Shown: positions 1-5,796 of the stretch, piece after piece
Layout: the number at the start of each line of letters is the position of its first letter
Numbering within the stretch: position 1 is the first letter of the stretch
From: an uncultured Clostridia bacterium
Lineage (GTDB): Bacteria > Bacillota > Clostridia > Christensenellales > Borkfalkiaceae
Assembly (NCBI GenBank): GCA_944369635.1
Contig: CALVXL010000053.1
Location: forward strand, 1 to 8,629
Reading direction: 5' to 3'
DNA length: 8,629 bases
The notes under the pieces: generated by a model
What the model was told of the DNA's origin: nothing
The model's input: only the letters and a program-made list of their open reading frames with translations
Database searches by the model: none
Translations under genes and position numbers: made by a program

Positions 1-9
1 CCCAGAGGT

Positions 10-378
10 CTACGAGCGATAAGCCGCAATGTCGTATGCACCGCCGCTTATTTTTCCGATTTTCAATGCGGCGGAAACGATTTCTGCGGTGGCAGCATCA
101 ATCGTAATTGACTCGCCGGCTTTTAAAGGGTTGAATTTATAAACGTCGGAATCACTGTCTTGTGGATCGAGCAGGTCGTCAAGTTCCTGAAATATGGCTT
201 GAATATCGTCAAACAGCTTATTGTATTCCGCTCTGCTTTTGTCGTGCGTATCCATAACTACGCTGACGGGAGCGCCGAGATACATTTCGGAAAATGTTTT
301 TGTCGTAAAAGAAGGAGTATTGCAGCCGGCTAAGGCGAACGCAAAAAGGCATAATGTGAAAGTGCAGATTTTTTTCAT
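10..378 (-). CDS. ApbE-like FAD:protein FMN transferase lipoprotein, N-terminal part, broken by a frameshift
   Basis: ApbE enzymes move FMN from FAD onto Thr/Ser of secreted or membrane flavoproteins used in extracytoplasmic electron transfer. From the start at 378 the protein opens with a lipoprotein signal (MKK, hydrophobic stretch, lipobox LAGC with the lipidated Cys at residue 19). The family N-terminal pattern follows: LGAPVSV, then DSDVYKFN, then SGGAYDI near residue 115. After GAYDIAAY the frame reads R-S-stop (stop at 10-12). One frame over, bases 16-2 read LVDLW, the conserved continuation of the family motif (normally GPLVxLW or YPLVxLW), so one base appears to be missing near 17-18. 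A full ApbE is about 300 residues or more, so most of the gene lies outside the window. I chose ATG 378 over the in-frame ATG at 396 because it begins a normal signal peptide and the upstream ATG overlaps the promoter region. Family call is good; intactness is doubtful. Confidence 0.8.
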   Translation of the reverse strand: MKKICTFTLCLFAFALAGCNTPSFTTKTFSEMYLGAPVSVVMDTHDKSRAEYNKLFDDIQAIFQELDDLLDPQDSDSDVYKFNPLKAGESITIDAATAEIVSAALKIGKISGGAYDIAAYRS

Positions 379-384
379 GCGCTT

Positions 385-413
385 ATTATATAACATCGAC
401 GCAAATAAATCAA
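385..413 (-). promoter_or_regulatory. Sigma-A promoter for the ApbE-like gene, likely leaderless
   Basis: Read on the minus strand, the -35 box is TTGATT (413-408), followed by a 17-base spacer and a perfect -10 TATAAT (390-385). Only six bases (AAGCGC) separate the -10 box from the ATG at 378, so the expected transcription start falls on or next to the start codon. No Shine-Dalgarno sequence is present. The promoter is back to back with the plus-strand promoter at 431-459. Confidence 0.65.
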
Positions 414-417
414 ATAA

Positions 418-432
418 AACGCTCTCCGCGTT
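418..432. repeat. Short inverted repeat between divergent -35 boxes, possible operator
   Basis: AACGC (418-422) and GCGTT (428-432) form a 5-base inverted repeat with a 5-base gap. It sits exactly between the two divergent -35 boxes and touches the plus-strand one. A similar ACGC-N6-GCGT occurs at 5747-5760 inside the next promoter. The arms are short, so chance is a real possibility. The role as operator is inference. Confidence 0.2.
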
Positions 433-459
433 GACAACAAACCGATAATTTGTTAAAAT
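431..459 (+). promoter_or_regulatory. Sigma-A promoter for the six-gene operon, likely leaderless
   Basis: A perfect -35 TTGACA (431-436), a 17-base spacer and a -10 TAAAAT (454-459) are visible. Eight bases (AAATAAGT) separate the -10 from ATG 468, so the expected start of transcription, six to seven bases after the -10, lies within about two bases of the start codon. No Shine-Dalgarno sequence fits. This is the only clear promoter upstream of the genes from 468 to 5731. Confidence 0.75.
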
Positions 460-467
460 AAATAAGT

Positions 468-1187
468 ATGACAGGACAATATAAGATTGCAGGTCTGACG
501 TTCTTTCTGCAAACGGTGTATCCCTATACGCATCGACTTTGTGCGGAATATCGTTCGGACGAAAAAACTGATTTTGATATCGTAACGACCGAACGGGATA
601 TTGCGGCGGAAAAGGAAAACGCGCCGGAATTTAACGACCGTTATTTGGAAAGTCTGGCGGTTTACAGAAAACTTTGCGAAAAGATACTTTCCGATTACGA
701 CGGGTTTTTGTTTCATGCATCGGCAATCGCCGTGGACGGAAAAGCATATCTTTTTACAGCGCCGAGTGGAACGGGAAAATCTACACACGCGTCGCTTTGG
801 CGTAAAGTTTTGGGCGAGCGCGCAGTCATGATAAACGACGATAAACCCGTGATCCGAAAAACTGACGGGAAATTTTACGTTTACGGCACGCCGTGGAACG
901 GAAAGCACAATCTTTCCACGAATGCGCGTGCGGAGCTTTGCGGAATATGCGAGCTCACGCGCGGGGAAATAAATCATATCGAGCGGGTTATGCCTTCCGC
1001 GGAATATATCCGCGTTTTAATGAATCAGTCTTTAAGAGGTAACGACGGAGAATCGATGCTGAAACTTCTGGGATTGTTCGACGAACTCGTAAAAACCGTG
1101 CCGTTTTACCGGCTTGCTTGCAACATCAGCGAGGAAGCGGCGCGCGTCTCTTATAATAAAATGAACGTTAAGGGAGAAAAAATATGA
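468..1187 (+). CDS. HprK C-terminal-domain-like kinase (PqqD-associated)
   Basis: This 239-residue protein resembles the catalytic C-terminal domain of HPr kinase/phosphorylase, without the usual N-terminal HprK domain. Visible landmarks are FHAS with His83 (matching the conserved His ahead of the P-loop in HprK), Walker A APSGTGKST at residues 98-106, NDDK at 123-126 with the paired acidic residues of the family, and GTPWNGK at 140-146, a motif I associate with HprK-like proteins found beside PqqD genes. Real HprK phosphorylates a Ser of HPr. Stand-alone relatives occur in peptide-modification clusters, where one (in paeninodin lasso-peptide biosynthesis) phosphorylates the precursor. The substrate here is unknown. 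It is the first gene of the operon, and its stop overlaps the next start as ATGA. The start at 468 fits the family opening (YKIAGL) although it has no ribosome binding site. Fold is fairly sure; function is inferred. Confidence 0.75.
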   Translation: MTGQYKIAGLTFFLQTVYPYTHRLCAEYRSDEKTDFDIVTTERDIAAEKENAPEFNDRYLESLAVYRKLCEKILSDYDGFLFHASAIAVDGKAYLFTAPSGTGKSTHASLWRKVLGERAVMINDDKPVIRKTDGKFYVYGTPWNGKHNLSTNARAELCGICELTRGEINHIERVMPSAEYIRVLMNQSLRGNDGESMLKLLGLFDELVKTVPFYRLACNISEEAARVSYNKMNVKGEKI

Positions 1188-1450
1188 AAGTAAAAAAGGA
1201 TTTTGTTGCGAGAAAAGTAGGGGAAACAGATATCGTGGTCGCCACGGGTAAAGCGGTGAAAGAGTTCAACGGATATATAACGCTGAACGAAACGGGGCGG
1301 TTTTTGTGGGACAAACTCTGTAAAGATACCGATGAGAAATCTTTGGTTTCCTCACTTTTGGAAGAATACGATGTGGACGAAGCGACGGCAGCGAAAGACG
1401 TAAAGGCCTTTTTGGAAGTTCTCGAAAAAAACAATATATTGGAAAAATAA
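1184..1450 (+). CDS. PqqD-like small protein (RiPP recognition element fold)
   Basis: The 88-residue product carries the PqqD pattern: LNETG at residues 34-38, then FLW, then a charged helix, EEYDVDE, and a final helix ending in a hydrophobic-Leu-Glu-Lys tail. PqqD proteins form a small winged-helix peptide-binding fold (RiPP recognition element) that delivers a precursor peptide to a modifying enzyme. The start ATG 1184 overlaps the kinase stop as ATGA and has a good Shine-Dalgarno AGGGAG at 1171-1176. The pairing with an HprK-like kinase suggests that it presents a peptide or protein to that kinase. No precursor peptide, radical SAM enzyme or peptidase gene is visible in the window, so the partner is unknown. 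Family call is confident; the role is inference. Confidence 0.8.
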   Translation: MKVKKDFVARKVGETDIVVATGKAVKEFNGYITLNETGRFLWDKLCKDTDEKSLVSSLLEEYDVDEATAAKDVKAFLEVLEKNNILEK

Positions 1451-1471
1451 TTCAGTTCGGCGGGGCTCACT

Positions 1472-2959
1472 ATGGATAAAATCGGGTTTGACAATCAAAA
1501 ATACTTAAAGATGCAGTCGGAAAGGATTATCGAAAGGATCAATTCTTTCGGCGGGAAACTCTATCTTGAATTCGGCGGAAAGCTTTTCGATGATTATCAT
1601 GCTTCCCGCGTGTTGCCCGGATTCGAACCTGACAGCAAGTTAAAGATGCTCAGCAAGCTGAAAGACGAAGCGGAAATATTGATCGTCATCAGCGCGGTGG
1701 ACATTGAAAACAATAAGTACAGGAGCGATCTCGGCATTACCTATCATTCCGACGTGTTGCGTCTCATAGACGTTTTCCGTTCCCGCGGCTTGTATGTAGG
1801 CAGCGTTGTAATGACGATGTTCAACAATCAGCCGCAGGCTGTAGGCTTTATTAAAAAACTCGAAATGTACGGTATTCCCGTTTACAAACACTATGCGATA
1901 GAGGGATACCCTTCCGAAGTGCCCTTAATTGTCAGCGATCGCGGTTATGGCAAAAACGAATATGTGCCTACGACGCGCAAACTCGTGGTCGTTACGGCGC
2001 CCGGTCCCGGCAGCGGCAAAATGGCAACGTGTTTAAGCCAACTGTATCACGAATATATCCGCGGCGTCAAAGCGGGCTATGCCAAGTACGAGACGTTTCC
2101 GATCTGGAATCTGCCGCTTTCGCATCCTGTGAACGTCGCGTATGAGGCGGCGACAGCGGATCTTAACGATGTCAATATGATCGATCCGTTTCATCTCGAA
2201 GCATACGGAAAAGCTACGGTCAATTATAATCGCGATGTGGAAATTTTCCCCGTTCTTAATGCGATATTTGAAAAGATCATGGGTAAATCGCCATATAAAT
2301 CGCCTACGGATATGGGCGTAAATATGGCGGGCAACTGCATTATCGACGACGAAGCCTGCCAGGCAGCGTCTAAAGCGGAAGTGATCCGCAGATATTATAC
2401 GGCGCTTTGCGATGTGAGAAAGGGCAGAGTCGGCAAGGAAGTCGTCGGAAAGATCGAACTTCTGATGAGCAAACTTAATCTGACGCCGGAAAGCCGCAAG
2501 GTCGTTCCCGCCGCATTGAAAAAGTCTGCGCTCACCGACGGTAATCCTGCGGTGGCGATCGAACTGAACGACGGCAGGATCGTTACGGGAAAAACAGGCA
2601 ACCTTTTGGGTGCCAGTTCCGCTTGCCTTCTGAACGCGTTGAAAACTCTTGCGGGGATCGATGACGAAATTAACTTGCTTTCTCCCACCGTTATAGAGCC
2701 TATTCAGGAACTTAAAACGAAGCAGATGGGCAGTGTGAATCCGCGGCTTCATACCGACGAAGTACTTATCGCGCTGGCGATATGTGCGACGACCGACAAC
2801 AACGTGAAAAAGGCGTTGGAAAAGGTCTCTGAACTGAAAAACTGCGAGCTTCATTCCACAGTCATGCTCTCTTATGTGGATGAAAAAGTGTTTAAAAAAC
2901 TCGGGCTGCATTGTACATACGAACCCAAAAAGCAGACTGCGGGTATATACATAACTTAA
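1472..2959 (+). CDS. DUF1846 domain-containing protein
   Basis: The 495-residue length and sequence match the DUF1846 family, which is common in Firmicutes and Actinobacteria and has no settled function that I know of. Recognisable parts are the opening GFDNQKYLKMQSERI, the FGGKLFDDYHASRVLPGF segment near residues 34-51, a P-loop-like GPGSGKM at 178-184 followed by a conserved LSQLYHE helix, and the PVNVAYEAATADLNDVNMID stretch near 219-238. No signal peptide or membrane segment is seen, so it should be cytosolic. ATG 1472 lies 21 bases after the PqqD-like stop, with a modest GGGG (1462-1465) as ribosome binding site. The glycine-rich loop suggests nucleotide or phosphate binding, but this is inference and the usual Walker A serine/threonine after Lys is replaced by Met. 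Family assignment is strong; activity is unknown. Confidence 0.9.
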   Translation: MDKIGFDNQKYLKMQSERIIERINSFGGKLYLEFGGKLFDDYHASRVLPGFEPDSKLKMLSKLKDEAEILIVISAVDIENNKYRSDLGITYHSDVLRLIDVFRSRGLYVGSVVMTMFNNQPQAVGFIKKLEMYGIPVYKHYAIEGYPSEVPLIVSDRGYGKNEYVPTTRKLVVVTAPGPGSGKMATCLSQLYHEYIRGVKAGYAKYETFPIWNLPLSHPVNVAYEAATADLNDVNMIDPFHLEAYGKATVNYNRDVEIFPVLNAIFEKIMGKSPYKSPTDMGVNMAGNCIIDDEACQAASKAEVIRRYYTALCDVRKGRVGKEVVGKIELLMSKLNLTPESRKVVPAALKKSALTDGNPAVAIELNDGRIVTGKTGNLLGASSACLLNALKTLAGIDDEINLLSPTVIEPIQELKTKQMGSVNPRLHTDEVLIALAICATTDNNVKKALEKVSELKNCELHSTVMLSYVDEKVFKKLGLHCTYEPKKQTAGIYIT

Positions 2960-2961
2960 TC

Positions 2962-2965
2962 GGAG
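2962..2965 (+). promoter_or_regulatory. Ribosome binding site that sets the phosphorylase start
   Basis: GGAG five bases before ATG 2971 supports that start. The longer in-frame ATG at 2911 lies inside the DUF1846 gene with no comparable site. Confidence 0.6.
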
Positions 2966-2970
2966 AATAT

Positions 2971-3783
2971 ATGAATAAGAGCGATTTTACCGAATGTTTT
3001 AAAAAATACGGTATTTTGGAAGACGACGTTTGCAGAAACCGCCTGAAAATCGGCGGGGAAGAAGTGGAAGAAATCGCGGTGATTTCTCCCATTAACGCCG
3101 CTGCCGATTATAATAATGTCGGTGCATGCGTTACGCAGCTTTCCGACGGTTTTTTCCCGACCTACAGGATAGAAAAAGACGGGGTTAAATTTACGTTCGT
3201 TGCGTTTCAGGTGGGCGCTTGTAACGTCTGCGAGGTCGTTTGCGCGCTCGCATATTCGAACTGTAAAAAAATTCTTTTTACGGGGACAGTCGGCGCAATC
3301 AAGGAAGAATTTTCCATCGGCGATATCGTTTTGCCGCGTTACTCCATGTGCGGGGACGGCGCAACGCGTTATTTTACTTTAGGAAAGGTTTGCGACAATA
3401 ATTCGACTTTCGGCGATAAGTTTTATCCTGACGAAAACCTGCAAAGTTCGCTTTCCGCCTATCTCGACGGACGTGATATAAAATATTCCTTTGCCAACGT
3501 TTTCAGTATCGATACCATCGTGGCGCAATTTTTCCATATCGGCGAATTTTTGTCGCGCGGTGCGGACGTTTTGGAAATGGAAACCGCGGCTACGTTTAAT
3601 GCGGCAAAAGTATTCGGCTTGCAGGCTTGCGCATTATTTCATGTGTCTGACAGTACCGTGGAGAAAAAATCCTTGCTCGGAGGTCGCAGTAAGGAAGAAC
3701 ACGAATTGCATCGGCGTACAAAATTATTCACGATTCCCGATTTGGTTTGCGGCTTTGTCAAAGAGTTAAAAGAAAATAAATGA
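2971..3783 (+). CDS. Nucleoside phosphorylase-fold protein (PNP/UDP phosphorylase superfamily)
   Basis: The 270-residue product has the hallmarks of the PNP_UDP_1 superfamily, which cleaves the N-glycosidic bond of nucleosides by phosphate (phosphorylases) or water (MTA/SAH nucleosidases). Visible are GTVGA at residues 105-109 followed by SIGDIVLP, the ribose-binding EMET at 202-205, and VSDS at 225-228 with Asp227 at the position of the catalytic Asp. The N-terminal active-site strand reads AVISPINAAADY, lacking both the GDPxR phosphate motif of uridine and hexameric purine phosphorylases and the MEEE of MTAN, so the substrate cannot be read off. About 30 residues precede that strand. The gene starts 11 bases after the DUF1846 stop, and its stop overlaps the next start as ATGA at 3780-3783. 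It is probably cytosolic and co-translated. Fold is sure; reaction is open. Confidence 0.85.
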   Translation: MNKSDFTECFKKYGILEDDVCRNRLKIGGEEVEEIAVISPINAAADYNNVGACVTQLSDGFFPTYRIEKDGVKFTFVAFQVGACNVCEVVCALAYSNCKKILFTGTVGAIKEEFSIGDIVLPRYSMCGDGATRYFTLGKVCDNNSTFGDKFYPDENLQSSLSAYLDGRDIKYSFANVFSIDTIVAQFFHIGEFLSRGADVLEMETAATFNAAKVFGLQACALFHVSDSTVEKKSLLGGRSKEEHELHRRTKLFTIPDLVCGFVKELKENK

Positions 3784-5057
3784 AAAAAAGAAACTGGTAT
3801 CCGCTGGACAACGCGGCGAAAATTTTTCCCGCGGTTTACAGCGAAAAACGACCGTATAATTTCTGTTTTTCCGCGGTTTTAAGCGAAAAAGTCGTTCCGG
3901 AAAAGCTGAATGCGGCGCTCAATAATATATTGGGAAGAATTCCGACTTTCAAAACCAGATTGAAGCGCGGCGTTTTTTGGTATTATCTTGAAGAAAATAA
4001 AAAGCCTTTCCGCGTTGAGGAAGAAATTCCCGATTACCTCGGGCTGATCGATTTCAAGGCAAACAACGATTATCTTTTTAAAGTATATTATCGCGAGTAT
4101 AAGATATCTCTGGTTTGTTTTCACGCTTTGACGGACGGGAACGGGGGATTGGAAGTATTCAAGCAGATATTGCTGGAATATTTTTTATTGCTCGGCAAAA
4201 AAGTCAATCCCGACGGACTTATCAAACCGAAGACCACGCCGGATAATTATAAAGAGCGGACCGATAATTATGTCAGTAACTATAAAAAGGCGAAAGTCCG
4301 AATAAAAAGCCCCAAAAACTTGGCGCACTCTGACGGCACGGCTTTTGATTATGAGGGATTCGGGCTGATTACGGCGACATTTCGCCTTGACGATCTGAAA
4401 GCCGCTGCAAAAAATTACGGAGCGACTTTGACGGAATATCTCGCGGGGGTTTACCTTTACGCTTTTTTCAATACTTATCTGAAGGGCGTCAATACAAAAA
4501 AGAAAAATGTCTGTATTCTCGTTCCCGTGGATATGAGAAAAAAATATAACAGCGAATCGCTCAGAAATTACAGTCTGTTTGTGCGGGTGCAACGGGAATA
4601 CAGCGAAAATTTCACGCTGGAGCAGTGCATTGCTTCCGCGGTGGAACAGATTCGTAAAGGGTGCGACGAAAAGGTGCTTGACAGCATCAATCATTTTAAT
4701 GTAAGCGTAGAAAAAAACGTTCTCTTGAAAATCGTTCCGCTTTTTTTAAAGGATATCGTCTTGCGTATCGGTTATTATTTTCAAGGCGAAAATCTGCAAT
4801 CGGGCGATTTAAGCAACGTAGGCTTGGTGGAGTTGCCCAAAGACCTCAAAGAATTTGTAAAAGACGTCAATTTTTCCATTTCGGCAAGCCACACGTCAAA
4901 ACAACTTGTTGCGGCGATAGGTTATGACGAAAAAATCAACGTTACGTTCACACGTAATTTTGTGGAAAATGCTTTTGAAAGAGAATTTATCTCCGTGCTT
5001 ACGCAAAACGGGGAGGCCGTTGTGGTGAAAAGCAATTATTGGGAGAAAAAACTTTGA
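3780..5057 (+). CDS. Condensation/alcohol-acetyltransferase-fold acyltransferase
   Basis: The 425-residue protein belongs to the CoA-dependent acyltransferase (BAHD, condensation domain, AATase) superfamily. The active-site motif is FHALTDG, with catalytic His115, Asp119 and Gly120 of the HxxxDG pattern. The first His of the HHxxxDG form is Phe, as in many alcohol-acetyltransferase-like members. The family opening (PTFKTRLKRGVFWY near residues 55-68), the ILVPVDMRK segment near 246-254 and LSNVGLVELP near 343-352 also fit. There is no signal or membrane helix. Such enzymes move an acyl group from CoA or a carrier to an alcohol or amine; donor and acceptor are unknown. The next gene encodes a zinc-ribbon membrane protein overlapping by TTGA, a pairing I recall as recurrent in Clostridia. 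The start ATG 3780 overlaps the upstream stop. Superfamily is sure; product is unknown. Confidence 0.82.
   Translation: MKKRNWYPLDNAAKIFPAVYSEKRPYNFCFSAVLSEKVVPEKLNAALNNILGRIPTFKTRLKRGVFWYYLEENKKPFRVEEEIPDYLGLIDFKANNDYLFKVYYREYKISLVCFHALTDGNGGLEVFKQILLEYFLLLGKKVNPDGLIKPKTTPDNYKERTDNYVSNYKKAKVRIKSPKNLAHSDGTAFDYEGFGLITATFRLDDLKAAAKNYGATLTEYLAGVYLYAFFNTYLKGVNTKKKNVCILVPVDMRKKYNSESLRNYSLFVRVQREYSENFTLEQCIASAVEQIRKGCDEKVLDSINHFNVSVEKNVLLKIVPLFLKDIVLRIGYYFQGENLQSGDLSNVGLVELPKDLKEFVKDVNFSISASHTSKQLVAAIGYDEKINVTFTRNFVENAFEREFISVLTQNGEAVVVKSNYWEKKL
5041..5045 (+). promoter_or_regulatory. Ribosome binding site that sets the TTG start at 5054
   Basis: GGGAG eight bases before TTG 5054 is a good Shine-Dalgarno site. 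It rules against the in-frame TTG at 5039, which would place this site inside the gene and has none upstream. Confidence 0.65.
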
Positions 5058-5731
5058 AATATTGTAAACATTGCAAAGCAGAAGTGCAGTCTTCCGAGAA
5101 TTATTGCCCGCTTTGTTATAATTATTTGGATACGGAAGGCGAAGAAAAAGAGGAATTTGTTTATTATCTCGAAAGGGACGCATCCAGAAAACGCGCTATA
5201 GGCAATAATTTTTTGCTGAAGCTCTTTTTATATCTGAGCATTTGCGTTACGGTAGTGTGTTTCGTTATCAATTATTTTACCGATAAACACATGCTGTGGT
5301 CGCCCGTCGTATTTGTGTCTGTGCTGTATATGTGGATTTTGATCATGCACACCATTATGAGTAGCCGAAGCGCGTTCGAGAAAATATTTTTTCAGCTTGT
5401 GGGCATCATCGCGCTCCTGCTGACGCTGGAGCGGATTTCCGCGAGCGCATGGTTTTTGAGTTATGTTCTTCCGGCGATTTTGATTGCAACGACTTCCGTT
5501 CTCGCGATGATCAGCTTGATTTCCAAGCATAAAAAAGCGCTGATTACAACGTTTTTCGTGTTTTACATTCTCTTTGAGGTCGTATCGCTTGTCTTTTTGA
5601 TTTTTCTGAAAGACGTGTATTTTTTGCTGTATCTCATTCACGCGATCTATAACGGGCTTATCTTGCTCGGAACTTTGCTTTTCGGCGGAAAAATTATCAG
5701 AAATGAAGTTGCAAAGAAAGCACATCTTTGA
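5054..5731 (+). CDS. Zinc-ribbon six-helix membrane protein (DUF6320-like)
   Basis: The 225-residue product begins with a zinc ribbon: Cys4 and Cys7, then Cys18 and Cys21, in the form CxxC-x10-CxxC. An acidic stretch (residues 27-40) follows, then about six hydrophobic helices near 53-75, 81-102, 111-127, 132-156, 161-185 and 188-211, and a basic tail. This matches what I remember as DUF6320, often found right after an alcohol-acetyltransferase-like gene. The TTG start at 5054 overlaps the acyltransferase stop as TTGA, implying translational coupling and perhaps a physical complex in which the membrane protein anchors or feeds the acyltransferase. That role is inference. It is the last gene of the operon. 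No terminator is seen after it; the next promoter begins eight bases beyond the stop. Topology is clear; the family name is from memory. Confidence 0.75.
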   Translation: MKYCKHCKAEVQSSENYCPLCYNYLDTEGEEKEEFVYYLERDASRKRAIGNNFLLKLFLYLSICVTVVCFVINYFTDKHMLWSPVVFVSVLYMWILIMHTIMSSRSAFEKIFFQLVGIIALLLTLERISASAWFLSYVLPAILIATTSVLAMISLISKHKKALITTFFVFYILFEVVSLVFLIFLKDVYFLLYLIHAIYNGLILLGTLLFGGKIIRNEVAKKAHL

Positions 5732-5738
5732 ATAAAAA

Positions 5739-5767
5739 TTGACAAAACGCTTTTGGGCGTGTATAAT
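5739..5767 (+). promoter_or_regulatory. Full-consensus sigma-A promoter
   Basis: TTGACA (5739-5744), a 17-base spacer and TATAAT (5762-5767) match the consensus at all twelve positions. Transcription should start near 5774, giving a leader of about 23 bases that contains the strong ribosome binding site AAAAGGGG (5783-5790), six bases before ATG 5797. The spacer contains ACGC-N6-GCGT (5747-5760), which could be an operator half or simple chance. Confidence 0.85.
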
Positions 5768-5796
5768 AAATGAAAACGAAAGAAAAGGGGTAGTTT

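Noticed and set aside
1451..1471. Search for a small RiPP precursor gene near the PqqD-like gene
   Set aside because: The gaps around the pair are 21 bases or less and the divergent region is filled with promoters, so no precursor fits on the plus strand there.
2033..2911. Long minus-strand open frame of 292 codons opposite the DUF1846 gene
   Set aside because: It is fully antisense to a clear family member, has no recognisable motif, and its composition (rich in Arg, His, Phe) is typical of a shadow frame.
2911..2970. Earlier in-frame ATG for the phosphorylase-fold gene
   Set aside because: It lies inside the DUF1846 coding region without a ribosome binding site, whereas ATG 2971 has GGAG at good spacing.
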